From assembly GCA_016926755.1 (NCBI GenBank), contig JAFGNZ010000256.1:1-47949 (forward strand): 47,949 nucleotides of DNA, written 5' to 3'. The stretch comes from Myxococcaceae bacterium (GTDB taxonomy: Bacteria; Myxococcota; Myxococcia; Myxococcales; Myxococcaceae). Shown here in pieces: positions 37,544-45,680 of this stretch. Position numbers and translations under genes: made by a program. How positions within the stretch are numbered: position 1 is the stretch's first letter; each line of letters begins with the position of its first letter. The notes beneath the pieces are model-generated. The model was not told where the DNA came from. It worked only from the letters and a program-made list of their open reading frames with translations, and searched no databases.

Positions 37544-38608
37544 ATGGGTCCCGATAATACCCCCACAGGAGGGGGCCCGCAGCGGGCGTCCCTCCCTTAC
37601 ACCCTTGTCACGAACAAGTACGACCACGAGCCCAAGGCACCCATCGAGATGATGTGGGCGTTGTTCGTCGAGCAGCTGAAGAAGTTCCTGGTCCTGCCCC
37701 CCAAACCGTTGAAGGACGGGCTGGCCATCATCTTCGCGGTCTTCGCGGCGGGCCAGCGCATCCGGCGGGCCAACGTCACGGCTGTCACCGCGCTCGGCGT
37801 GGATGTGGACGGCGACCCCTCCAAGGGCCAGGAGTACCTGGCGCCCGAGGCACTCCACGAGCGCATGCCGTTCGAGATGGTGACCTGGAGCACCTACAGC
37901 TCCACGCCGGATGCCCCGCGATATCGGGCCGTGTTTCCCTTCGACCGGCCCTACACGGTGGCCGAGTTCGAGCGCATCTGGCACTGGGCGAACCAGCAGA
38001 CCGGGGGGCACCTGATGGACCCGGCCTGCAAGGATCCTTGCAGGCTCTTCTACACGCCGCGCTGGCCTGAGGGGGCTGAGGACCGATTTGTGCGCGACTT
38101 CGCTGGGCCGCGGCTAGCCCTGGGGTGTGTCCCTGCCAGCTTCCACCCGTCGATGCTCGGCAGCGGCAATCCCACGGTGGGTCAGGCGCGAAAGCGAAAG
38201 CAGGGAGCACACTCCAGTTCCACCTCCTGGGCTGAGGCCAAGGCGCTGCTGGAGGAGATGCTCCGTCACCCGCTCATCCTGTGGATGCGCGTGGAGCCTA
38301 ATGCCGTGGGGCGGGAGCTTTGGCGTGGCGTGGCTCAGAACCTTGCGTGCGCCGTGATGGAGCACGAAGACCTCCTTGAGAAGGCCCGGCAGACGTTCCA
38401 CGAATTGAGCAAGGGCTACTTCCGCTACTCCTGGACGGATACGGAGAAGGCGTTCCGGGGGGCCATCGACTCTGTGCGTGCGGTCGGCCCCATGACGTTC
38501 CAGCACATGGTGGACAGCGACATGCCGCCCCATCTCGTCTCCGCTGGGGCGACCTCGCTCATCCACGCTGCCCGCATTGCCCTCCGTGTGCGGCTTCAAT
38601 TCGGCTGA
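37544..38608 (+). CDS. Primase/replication initiation protein (AEP-like)
   Basis: The 354-residue protein resembles archaeo-eukaryotic-type primases of mobile elements. The metal-binding pattern hhhDhD appears as ALGVDVDGDP (Asp87, Asp89), followed by WSTYSSTPDAPRYRAVFPFD, a common strand in this family, and CKDPCRLFYTPRWP, where a basic residue and the Pro-x-Arg region usually sit. The C-terminal 130 residues are helical (WAEAKALLEEMLRHPLILWM). It starts one base after the XRE stop and is followed by a VapE-type helicase gene, the classical primase-helicase pairing of satellites and plasmids. Confidence 0.72.
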   Translation: MGPDNTPTGGGPQRASLPYTLVTNKYDHEPKAPIEMMWALFVEQLKKFLVLPPKPLKDGLAIIFAVFAAGQRIRRANVTAVTALGVDVDGDPSKGQEYLAPEALHERMPFEMVTWSTYSSTPDAPRYRAVFPFDRPYTVAEFERIWHWANQQTGGHLMDPACKDPCRLFYTPRWPEGAEDRFVRDFAGPRLALGCVPASFHPSMLGSGNPTVGQARKRKQGAHSSSTSWAEAKALLEEMLRHPLILWMRVEPNAVGRELWRGVAQNLACAVMEHEDLLEKARQTFHELSKGYFRYSWTDTEKAFRGAIDSVRAVGPMTFQHMVDSDMPPHLVSAGATSLIHAARIALRVRLQFG

Positions 38609-38693
38609 GCGCGCGCACTTCACCTTACGTGGCTGACGCCACGGCTCGGATCGCCGGGCCACATCCCTTCCTTTCACTTTGGAGTTCATGAAC

Positions 38694-40466
38694 ATGGAGT
38701 TGACCAACCCGTTCTGTCACACCAGTCCCACGCCGCCCTTCACGAACCAGCTGGATGAGCTGGCCGTCTCCGCCACCTCTTCGCAGGAGGGGCAGGGCAC
38801 TGCGCCGCAGTCGGAGCAGACCATCAGCGAGCACATCGTGTCGGCGGCGAGCGCGAGCGCCTCCGCCCAGGCGCCCATCCCGCTCCACCAGCTCATCACC
38901 CGCCGCATGGTAGAGCGGCTACTGGAGGACGCAGCCTTCGCGGCGCTCACCAAGAAGCCCGAGCTCGTCACGTTCCAGAATCTCACCTCCTTCTTCGGGG
39001 CCTTCAAGGAGGTGACGATCGGCTCCCCCGTGGAGCGGGAGCTTGCGCGCGAGCGCGTCACCGCCGCCTTCAAGGGCACCGTCGCGGAGTCCTTTGTCCC
39101 GGGGGCTTGGTCCGCCGCCGGCGAGAAGGGACTGCTCTACCTCCAGTTGCGCGACCTGGGAGTGCCGGAGTCGGCCCTGCCATTGGAAGACGTCAGCCCA
39201 GTCCTCCAGGCAAAGCAGCACGCCTTTCGGGCCATCCTGCCCGGAGGCATCAAGGAATCGTTCGCATGCCTTTGCACCATCCTCCGCACCAACTCTCGCG
39301 TGGCGGGCGGGGAACTCGCCTACAACGTGATGGACGAGACCGCTACCATCGGCATCCGGTCGGTGATGGAAGCGGATATCCACCGCATCCGTGAGGAGGT
39401 GGAGCTGGGCTACTCCCTGGAGTTCCCGAAGAACACCGTCAGCGAGGCAGTGGAGTACGTCGCACAGCAGCGCCAGGTCCACGCCATCCAGGCCTACTTC
39501 TGCGACCTCCAGCTCTGGGATGGTGTCACCCGGCTGGACCGCGTGGCCGCCGAGATTCTGGGCGCCCAGAAGACGTCCACCGGGCAGGAGTCGGCGGAAG
39601 AGCTGAAGAAGCTCGAGAGCCGCAACGCGCTCGTGCGCGCCCAGCTGCGCAAGTTCTTCATCGGCGCAGTCGCGCGGGCACTATGTCCGGGCTGCAAGCT
39701 GGACAACGTGCTCATCCTCAAGGGCGGGCAGGGCAAGGGCAAGTCCCAGCTCTTCCGGGTCATCACCCCCTATGGCCGCTTCAGCGACACGGCCATCGAT
39801 CTCAGCAACAAAGACGCGCTGCTGTTGCTGCGCTCGACCTTCATCTACGAGTGGGCGGAGCTGTCGGTGATGCGTTCGGCGAAGGATGTGCAGGCGGTAA
39901 AGAGTTTCCTCACCAGCTGCGAGGACACCTTCCGGCCCCCGTACGGCTCTCGCATGCTGAAGCGCCCGCGGCACACCGTCATCGTCGGCACCACCAACGA
40001 CGATGGCTTCCTCGCCGACAACACCGGTAGCCGGCGTTTCTGGGTGGTGGAGGTGGATGCAGAGCGCATCGACTTGGAGAAGGCTGCTGCATGGCGGGAC
40101 CAGCTGTGGGCCGAGGCGCTGGACGCCTTCATCAAGGGCGAGCAGTGGTGGCTCACCGAGGAGGAGGAACTCCTGCGCGAGGAGGAGAATGCCCGGCACG
40201 AGGAGCAGGACCCCTGGGAGCAGATGGTGGCCGACTGGCTTGTCCGCACGCCCAAGCAGGGCGACCACGCCCACATCCCCGTGAAGGACCCCACCTTCGT
40301 CACCACCGCCGAGGTACTCAGCGATGCGCTCGCGATGCAGGTGGGCCATTGGAGCAAGGGCGAGGAGCGGCGGGTGGGCGCCATCCTGCGCCGGCTCGGC
40401 TACGAGCGGGCTGAGCGGACCGTGGACGGCCATCGGCGTAAGGGCTGGCGGAAGGTCAGCAGATGA
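38694..40466 (+). CDS. VapE/SF3-type replicative helicase
   Basis: The 590-residue protein matches the virulence-associated E family of AAA+/superfamily-3-like helicases. Residues 344-351 are the P-loop GGQGKGKS, then STFIYEWAEL (Walker B), VKSFLTSCEDTFRPPYG, VIVGTTNDDGFLAD (sensor 1) and TGSRRFWVVEVD with the probable arginine finger. About 330 residues precede the ATPase and may carry a DNA-binding part. GGAG nine bases upstream favours ATG 38694 over earlier codons. With the primase it should open and prime the element's origin, possibly the motif-rich block directly downstream. Confidence 0.88.
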   Translation: MELTNPFCHTSPTPPFTNQLDELAVSATSSQEGQGTAPQSEQTISEHIVSAASASASAQAPIPLHQLITRRMVERLLEDAAFAALTKKPELVTFQNLTSFFGAFKEVTIGSPVERELARERVTAAFKGTVAESFVPGAWSAAGEKGLLYLQLRDLGVPESALPLEDVSPVLQAKQHAFRAILPGGIKESFACLCTILRTNSRVAGGELAYNVMDETATIGIRSVMEADIHRIREEVELGYSLEFPKNTVSEAVEYVAQQRQVHAIQAYFCDLQLWDGVTRLDRVAAEILGAQKTSTGQESAEELKKLESRNALVRAQLRKFFIGAVARALCPGCKLDNVLILKGGQGKGKSQLFRVITPYGRFSDTAIDLSNKDALLLLRSTFIYEWAELSVMRSAKDVQAVKSFLTSCEDTFRPPYGSRMLKRPRHTVIVGTTNDDGFLADNTGSRRFWVVEVDAERIDLEKAAAWRDQLWAEALDAFIKGEQWWLTEEEELLREEENARHEEQDPWEQMVADWLVRTPKQGDHAHIPVKDPTFVTTAEVLSDALAMQVGHWSKGEERRVGAILRRLGYERAERTVDGHRRKGWRKVSR

Positions 40467-40484
40467 GGGGCCGTCTCACTGCTC

Positions 40485-40726
40485 CCACCGATGCATCGGT
40501 GGGGAGTTGTTTATGTAAGTGCCTGAAATTACTGGGCTCCCGCCGATCCACCGATGGGGAGCCCAGTTCCGAGGACTCTTTCCAACGTCGGGCGCGGAGT
40601 CCCCGCCGAGGGCAGTACCCAGTCCTTCCACAACTCCTTCAAACCATCGGTGGGATCGGTGGGTGAGGTAAATGCCTGAATTTACTGGCAAAGGTTGTCC
40701 ACCGATAGAAAGCACCCCATCGGTGG
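40485..40726. repeat. Iteron-like block: seven copies of CCACCGAT; candidate replication origin
   Basis: In this non-coding region CCACCGAT occurs at 40485, 40548 and 40699, and its complement at 40495, 40646, 40655 and 40719. The first pair forms a 20-bp palindrome (40484-40503). A second element, GTAARTGCCTGAAWTTAC, occurs at 40515-40532 and 40668-40685; its ends are inverted (GTAA/TTAC). An 11-bp inverted repeat (40531-40541 and 40557-40567) presents one copy in its loop. The block lies just after the helicase gene, where origins of satellite replicons often sit. Origin function is inferred. Confidence 0.7.
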
Positions 40727-40783
40727 GCCCCGCCGGGCAACCCCACCCTCCCATCCCACCCTCTACCGCTGAGGCTCCTCCCC

Positions 40784-41188
40784 ATGTACGACAATCACAT
40801 TTCCCCCGTACGCTGCTCCATCTGCGACCTGGGCTACGCCCCGGCTGATGCCGGCGACCGGCGCAGGCACGCCACCTACCATGCCCGCGTCGACAAGCTG
40901 GTCGTCCGACTTGGCCGTTGGCCCTCGGGATACAGCGAGCGCGAGCGCCAGAAAGCGGAGGGCGACCAACTCCTTCGCTCTGGAGCCGATCTGGCTGAGA
41001 AATTCCGGGGCGCGGAGATGGTGCTCACTGCCCTGTACGACCGCGAAGTCCTGCTGCGACTACAGCGCAAGCGGCCTGGGCGGCTGCCCGACTTTGCCAA
41101 GTTCCTCCGGACCCTAAACCCTGAGGACCTCGAGGCTCATGTTGGCAAGGAGGTGGCTTGCCACGTGCGGCGGCAATATGGGCTCTGA
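40784..41188 (+). CDS. Small protein with C2H2 zinc finger of the cohesin-acetyltransferase (ESCO) spacing
   Basis: The 134-residue protein has one N-terminal zinc finger: Cys11, Cys14, Tyr18, Asp25, His29, His33 (CSICDLGYAPADAGDRRRH). The spacing C-x2-C-x3-Y-x6-D-x3-H-x3-H is identical to that of the finger in eukaryotic ESCO/Eco1 proteins, as I remember it. There is no acetyltransferase domain; the rest is helical and basic (LLRLQRKRPGRLPDFAKFLR). It lies just downstream of the candidate origin. Role unknown; DNA or protein binding is likely. Confidence 0.75.
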   Translation: MYDNHISPVRCSICDLGYAPADAGDRRRHATYHARVDKLVVRLGRWPSGYSERERQKAEGDQLLRSGADLAEKFRGAEMVLTALYDREVLLRLQRKRPGRLPDFAKFLRTLNPEDLEAHVGKEVACHVRRQYGL

Positions 41189-41560
41189 GCGCGAGGTTCT
41201 AATGGAGCACTCGGCTTCAGATAGAGTGTCCTATGCTTGAGACATGCTCCAACGCATTCTCCAGACGTTCTTCTTTCGCCGTCCCCCAGAAACGGACCTC
41301 TTTGATCAGCACCGCGCCCGGCTTCAGTGTGTCCGTGCCGAGCTTGAGATCGTTCTTGCAGGCCTCCAGAGTGGCGATATCGCCTTGGAAGACTTGGGCG
41401 AATAGGGCTGCGGACTTGGGCTCCCGTGCTGACCTGGCCGGTGGCACTGCCAAGGGATACTCGCATCAGGACCGTGAGCCCGTGCTGTCCCCTGAAGTGA
41501 GCTCGATATTTCGCGTGCTCCCATTTGGGTGTAATAAAGAGAGTCACCTACAATTAATTG
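41189..41560. other. 372-base region with a possible degraded minus-strand frame
   Basis: No gene is well supported here. A minus-strand frame ending at 41217 reads protein-like over its last 60 codons (ATLEACKNDLKLGTDTLKPG, IKEVRFWGTAKEERLENALE), but it only has a TTG start at 41453 and a stop shortly before it. It could be the 3' remnant of a decayed gene. The right end is AT-rich (AATAAAGAGAG, ACAATTAATTGG) and probably holds the promoter of the next gene. Confidence 0.35.
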
Positions 41561-42025
41561 GTGACGATACCCACGGCTCAACAACATTTCTCGCTTGTCT
41601 CATGTGAAGCCTCTCCCGAGGCACCACCCCTCGCGCGCGTGGAACCTCGACTGGCCCTGCCCACGCTCGACCAGCTCGCGCTCACCAGCTTTGTCACCGG
41701 CGACGCGGCGCAGTTCGTGGTGGAACATGCACGTAGCTTGGCCGAGGCGCTGGCCGGTCCGGATGGAGACGCTACTCGGCGACGAACTATCGCACGTAGC
41801 CTAGCTGTGACTCGTTCTCAGATGGATCTAATCGACGCAGCCATAGGCCAAGCGATGGGCCGTGGGGACTTCGAGGCGGTGAAGGTGCTTACCAAGCTCG
41901 AGGACAGTATGACCCGACGGCTCCGTGTGCTCCTGGATGAGCACCGCATTGAGCTGCTCGAACGCGACAGGCCCGTGCAGATGTTCGTTGCACACGCGGA
42001 CACTGTGAAGGTCGGGGGGAGGTAA
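41561..42025 (+). CDS. Hypothetical helical protein of the element
   Basis: The 154-residue protein from GTG 41561 is largely helical (LDQLALTSFVTGDAAQFVVE, VTRSQMDLIDAAIGQAMGRG, EDSMTRRLRVLLDEHRIELL). No domain is recognised; the helix-rich, charged pattern would fit a small structural or DNA-packaging-type protein, but there is no evidence for that. No strong ribosome binding site is seen, so the start is uncertain. It ends seven bases before the next gene. Confidence 0.6.
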   Translation: MTIPTAQQHFSLVSCEASPEAPPLARVEPRLALPTLDQLALTSFVTGDAAQFVVEHARSLAEALAGPDGDATRRRTIARSLAVTRSQMDLIDAAIGQAMGRGDFEAVKVLTKLEDSMTRRLRVLLDEHRIELLERDRPVQMFVAHADTVKVGGR

Positions 42026-42032
42026 GGGGACA

Positions 42033-42386
42033 ATGGCAATTTACATTGACCAAGTTACGCGAGTCACCTTGCCCCATGTGAAGGCGTGGATGCGGCCGGC
42101 ACGGTTTCGCGAGGCTTCATCCATCAGGCTCGAGAAATTCGGGTTTCTGGTGGACGTGAAGCTCGAGCGAGCGCCCAGTTCTACCTGCCATGGGGGAGAA
42201 CGTGTCTTCTTCCGATGCCCGCGACCGAACTGTGGTGCCCTCGTCAACGTGGTGGGCTGCGCAATGTGGATCGGCTGGGGCTGCTCTAAATGCCTGCGCT
42301 GGAGGGGACGAAATCGGCGACGGAATGCGAGCAAGTTCCTGATGGAGAAAGGAGGTAACTCCGCAGGAGCAGCGGATACTTCCTGA
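42033..42386 (+). CDS. Small zinc-ribbon-like protein
   Basis: The 117-residue protein has two cysteine pairs: CPRPNC (four residues between) and, 17 residues later, CSKC, with an extra Cys in VVGC. They are followed by a very basic stretch (RWRGRNRRRNASK). This is compatible with a zinc ribbon that binds nucleic acid. GGGAGG ten bases before ATG 42033 overlaps the end of the preceding gene, so the two genes are probably co-transcribed. Function unknown. Confidence 0.65.
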   Translation: MAIYIDQVTRVTLPHVKAWMRPARFREASSIRLEKFGFLVDVKLERAPSSTCHGGERVFFRCPRPNCGALVNVVGCAMWIGWGCSKCLRWRGRNRRRNASKFLMEKGGNSAGAADTS

Positions 42387-42516
42387 ACGGGGATGCTATG
42401 CGCTTTTTTACAAGAGCGCCCAAGTGGTGTGTGCACACGGTATTTATTTCAACGGCTTTCCTTTGGCCGTAGGTCGAACTCGCTGGCATGTCCTGCTGAT
42501 CTCTCGAAGTCCATCT

Positions 42517-44025
42517 TCAAGTGTTTGCTTGTTCGAAGAAGTCTCGACCTGCAGGGGTTAATTGCACATTTGCGATTGTGTGATCTGCGGAAACGCTGGC
42601 TTTGATATATTTGTGATGCGCCAACCACTCGATCTCGCGCACTACCGATTCGCAATCTTCTTCGGGGACGCCATGAAGCACGTCAACCCAAATAGAAGGG
42701 CTTTTCATGTAATGCTCGTAACATGTCGACAGGATTCTCTGGCGGATCTCCTGATTCTTATTGCTTGGAGTATGCTTGGTGCTCGCATGATAGCGAGCGG
42801 CGTTTAAGTTGAATTTCTTTGGAACATTGAGAGAGGTGGCCCAATTGCTCGCTCCTTTTGGCAAAGGGGGTAGTGCTTGGGGGGTGGGTTCTGGTGGAGG
42901 GCTTTCTGAACCGAGTAATGAGGGACTGAGGGGAGCGTCTGATAAATCTTTCCCAGTGATGTTTTTGAACGTGCGCTGAGCATACGTGTTGGTCGGATAT
43001 CGCTGGCAGATGTGCTCGATTCGATCGAAAAGTTGCTCAAGGTCTGGAGAGAAGGTTTGAGACATGTAGAAAAGTGCAGATAGCCCGGATTCTACGTCGC
43101 GCTCCGATTGGGCCTGCTCAAGCCATTGGAATAGTTGCTCGCGTGCGTCAGGGACAGTTGTTGCGGAATAAGAGAGATGGAGTTCTGTCTTTGAACGCCG
43201 CGCAAAAGCGCCTCTAGCTAGAGCGTAGGTTAGTCGTGTAATGGCACGATGGGAATCAGGAGTGTCGCTTGTTGTGATTTGAATGAGCAACTTGTAGGCA
43301 TCTTCGTCGGTTGTTGTTGTGTCGGCGACGATGTTTGCTGCCGCATCGATAACATCGGATGGCGTCCCGTGCTTAGAGGCGGATAAGGCATTCCAACGAT
43401 TTAATCCCTCTTGCCTTGCTATGGGCCGATTTTGACTGATGAGCCGCTTGATAGTTGTCCATTCGGCGGCTTTGTCGTCTGGTGTAGATGCTGCAGGGAT
43501 GGTTTGTGGTGATGCCTGGGATGCCGAAGATTGTCCTTGGCGAGCGAACGGGGATGTACCAAGAGGTGGAGGCCCAGGGCGTGCGCCTAGTAGGCTGCGC
43601 AGGAGTTCCTCAAAGCCTTTCGGATCGCTTGGGTCGCCGCGTAGATCAATCATGAGCGCCGCTGCACACCAACTAGGAGCAGCCTCAGGCCATGAACCTT
43701 CGCGCAAAACGGGAATGAACTTTCTTCGGGGCACTCCAGCCATGACTTCCCCGGTAATCACCCCTCCTTCGTAGCCAACCCCGCCCTGGCGTTTGTCGGC
43801 TTTAGCCTTGTACCGGGGAGTGCAGATAAGTACTACGAAGTTGCTTTCTCGAATGGCTCCTTCCATGAAGGCAGAGAGTTCTTCTCCAGGATGGATGTTC
43901 CACCGGTCCAGAATTGCATCGACACCACTGCTTCTTAGGCGCGTGGCTAGTTCGAGGACCCACTCTTTGTGCTCTTCGCTGTCCCAGGAATAAGAAATGA
44001 AAACTCTTTGTGTGGTAGATTCCAT
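42517..44025 (-). CDS. TIR/SEFIR-domain protein, probable defence gene
   Basis: The 502-residue protein starts with a TIR/SEFIR-type domain at residues 6-140: VFISYSWDSEEHKEWVLELA, DAILDRWNIHPGEELSAFME, FVVLICTPRYKAKAD and GGVGYEGGVITGEVMAG. Glu86 or Glu93 could be the NADase glutamate of TIR enzymes. A Pro/Ser/Ala linker, a helical middle part and a C-terminal winged-helix-like segment (REIEWLAHHKYIKASV, VQLTPAGRDFFEQ) follow. ATG 44025 is chosen; an earlier TTG is unlikely. Base composition is clearly more AT-rich than that of neighbours, a sign of recent transfer. Bacterial TIR proteins on mobile elements usually act against phages. Confidence 0.82.
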   Translation of the reverse strand: MESTTQRVFISYSWDSEEHKEWVLELATRLRSSGVDAILDRWNIHPGEELSAFMEGAIRESNFVVLICTPRYKAKADKRQGGVGYEGGVITGEVMAGVPRRKFIPVLREGSWPEAAPSWCAAALMIDLRGDPSDPKGFEELLRSLLGARPGPPPLGTSPFARQGQSSASQASPQTIPAASTPDDKAAEWTTIKRLISQNRPIARQEGLNRWNALSASKHGTPSDVIDAAANIVADTTTTDEDAYKLLIQITTSDTPDSHRAITRLTYALARGAFARRSKTELHLSYSATTVPDAREQLFQWLEQAQSERDVESGLSALFYMSQTFSPDLEQLFDRIEHICQRYPTNTYAQRTFKNITGKDLSDAPLSPSLLGSESPPPEPTPQALPPLPKGASNWATSLNVPKKFNLNAARYHASTKHTPSNKNQEIRQRILSTCYEHYMKSPSIWVDVLHGVPEEDCESVVREIEWLAHHKYIKASVSADHTIANVQLTPAGRDFFEQANT

Positions 44026-44219
44026 GGTGCTCGAAGGGAAAGTTACTCGTCCTGAGGGTGCTGTGGAAGCGTCTCGATCCAAGCGACAAACTCATCAATC
44101 GAGGTTGTGGCCTAGAGGGCGAAGGCAATGTAGCAAAGAAGGAGGCCGCTCTGCGCACTTTCCGCACGGGCAGCATCCAAAAGAAAGCGGACGCCGCTTC
44201 TAGCGACGCCCGCCCTCGA

Positions 44220-44330
44220 CTACCGTGCTTGGCGCTCACGCCGTCCCAAGGCCGTGGCCAATGCCGCCAAGAAGGCAGCCACAGCCTCTTGGATGGCGCG
44301 CGAACGGAGGGTCTTCAGTAGCCAGTCCAT
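44220..44330 (-). CDS. Possible 36-residue small protein downstream of the DUF932 gene
   Basis: A short frame starts at ATG 44330, 12 bases after the DUF932 stop on the same strand, with GGGGGA seven bases before it. It encodes MDWLLKTLRSRAIQEAVAAF followed by LAALATALGRRERQAR: one hydrophobic or amphipathic helix flanked by basic residues. Position and ribosome binding site support it; there is no homology evidence. Confidence 0.4.
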   Translation of the reverse strand: MDWLLKTLRSRAIQEAVAAFLAALATALGRRERQAR

Positions 44331-44342
44331 GGTGAAGTCCCC

Positions 44343-45323
44343 CTACGCCGCTGCCAGCTGCACTTGGGCTTGGTCCGCAATGGCCGTCAATGCTTGCCTC
44401 TTCAGGAGCGAGGCACTGCCCATCCAGATAGACTCCAGGCGGGCAGCGTCAGCGGACTTGCCCTTGGTAGCCCTGATGCCCTTGTGATGATCGGCATACT
44501 CGCTGAAGGCCTGGAGTGCAGCCCACGCCGTGTTCTGGATGGGGCCCTCGATGCCACTGCCGGAGTGATACAGCTCGATCACCTTGCTGCGGGCCTTGAT
44601 CAGCTTCGGATGCTCAGCATCGTCCTCAGGAAGCGGGAGCACGAGGTTGATCACGTTCCGGAGCTGGTGCTCGCTGAAGCGGGTCATGGCCAGGTGATTG
44701 GCCAGCGCCTCGAAGTACTCGTAGCCCTGGAGTAGGCGCCGGAATGCGCGGCCAGCGTCCTCAAGTCTGGCCCTGGCGCTGGCCGTGTGGACGATATGCA
44801 GCTCCGCCCCGTCCCGTTCTCCGAGCGCAACGCCCAGTGTGTTCTGGCAGACGACCCGCGTGGCACAGTTTTTCAGGACAATGGCTGTGAGGCCATCATG
44901 CCCGCAATAGCCGAGGATGTAGCGCTTGATGATGCTCTTGTCGCCGCGGACACGCATCGGGTCGGGCAGTTCACCGAGGAGCCATCCACGCGAACCGTTG
45001 GGTCCCATTGTCCCCGCCGTATGAAAGATGCACCGTACGCCACCAGCCGCTTCCACGAGGGTCCGGGCCACCTCCTCGAACTGGATGACCTGATAACTAC
45101 GGTGAACGGTGGCGAGATACTGGCCCGTGTCGTCCCGGAAGAGCGCCTTCCTGTCCGGGATCGCCCCATCCAGGGGAGGGGCCGAGATCTCGTGCTCGAT
45201 CGCCCGGTAGAACCCAGCCGCCTGGACGATCTCGTCGTAGTCCGCGTTGGCCGGCAGTTGCGTCCCCAGTCCGTGCCAGGGCACCTTCCCCACGTACGCC
45301 ATTTTGTCGATGTTGTGAGCCAT
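44343..45323 (-). CDS. DUF932 phage/plasmid-like protein
   Basis: The 326-residue protein matches the DUF932 (phage/plasmid-like, YfjQ-related) group: MAHNIDKMAYVGKVPWHGLG at the start, QYLATVHRSYQVIQ, the catalogue phrase TRVVCQNTLGVALGE and SGSGIEGPIQNTAWAALQAF near the end. Its biochemical role is unknown, although it is common on phages, plasmids and integrative elements and is sometimes linked to replication or anti-defence. AAGGAGG six bases before ATG 45323 fixes the start. It supports the view that the element extends at least to here. Confidence 0.88.
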   Translation of the reverse strand: MAHNIDKMAYVGKVPWHGLGTQLPANADYDEIVQAAGFYRAIEHEISAPPLDGAIPDRKALFRDDTGQYLATVHRSYQVIQFEEVARTLVEAAGGVRCIFHTAGTMGPNGSRGWLLGELPDPMRVRGDKSIIKRYILGYCGHDGLTAIVLKNCATRVVCQNTLGVALGERDGAELHIVHTASARARLEDAGRAFRRLLQGYEYFEALANHLAMTRFSEHQLRNVINLVLPLPEDDAEHPKLIKARSKVIELYHSGSGIEGPIQNTAWAALQAFSEYADHHKGIRATKGKSADAARLESIWMGSASLLKRQALTAIADQAQVQLAAA

Positions 45324-45680
45324 GCTGCTCCTCCTTCGAGGTTGAGGGCGCACCTCGGGCGTGAGGACGCATGAGCTGCTGCCCACGCACCTATCGCTCG
45401 CGATGTGCTCTTCGTTGAGGTTGGAGGAAGACACCTAGCCGGGATGACCAGGCGCCGGCGGGCCGTAAAGCGCTCGCCATGTGCTTATACCCAATTGGGT
45501 TCGAGGGCTTCGCTCGCCGAGTTTGCCGCTGATCGGAGTTGCTGAGCTAGGCCCGAAGGGAAGGAAGTGGGATAGGCCTGTCAGGTGCAGCCTTGCTTTG
45601 CGGTAACGACTTCCTGTAGTACCTGTTGCGTTCAGTTCTGAGAGCCCCTGAGGGCAGGGCTCCTTCACACATGGAGATCC
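45324..45680. promoter_or_regulatory. Divergent region with ACCCAATTGGGT palindrome
   Basis: These 357 bases separate the DUF932 gene from the second kinase-like gene. They contain the perfect 12-bp palindrome ACCCAATTGGGT (45489-45500). A related dyad, ACCC-TTT-GGGT, precedes the first kinase-like gene. No gene is seen. Promoters for both flanking genes must lie here. Confidence 0.45.

Noticed and set aside
40484-40726. CCACCGAT block considered as a CRISPR array or attachment site
   Set aside because: Repeats are only 8 bp, in both orientations and irregularly spaced; no cas genes or recombinase lie beside it.
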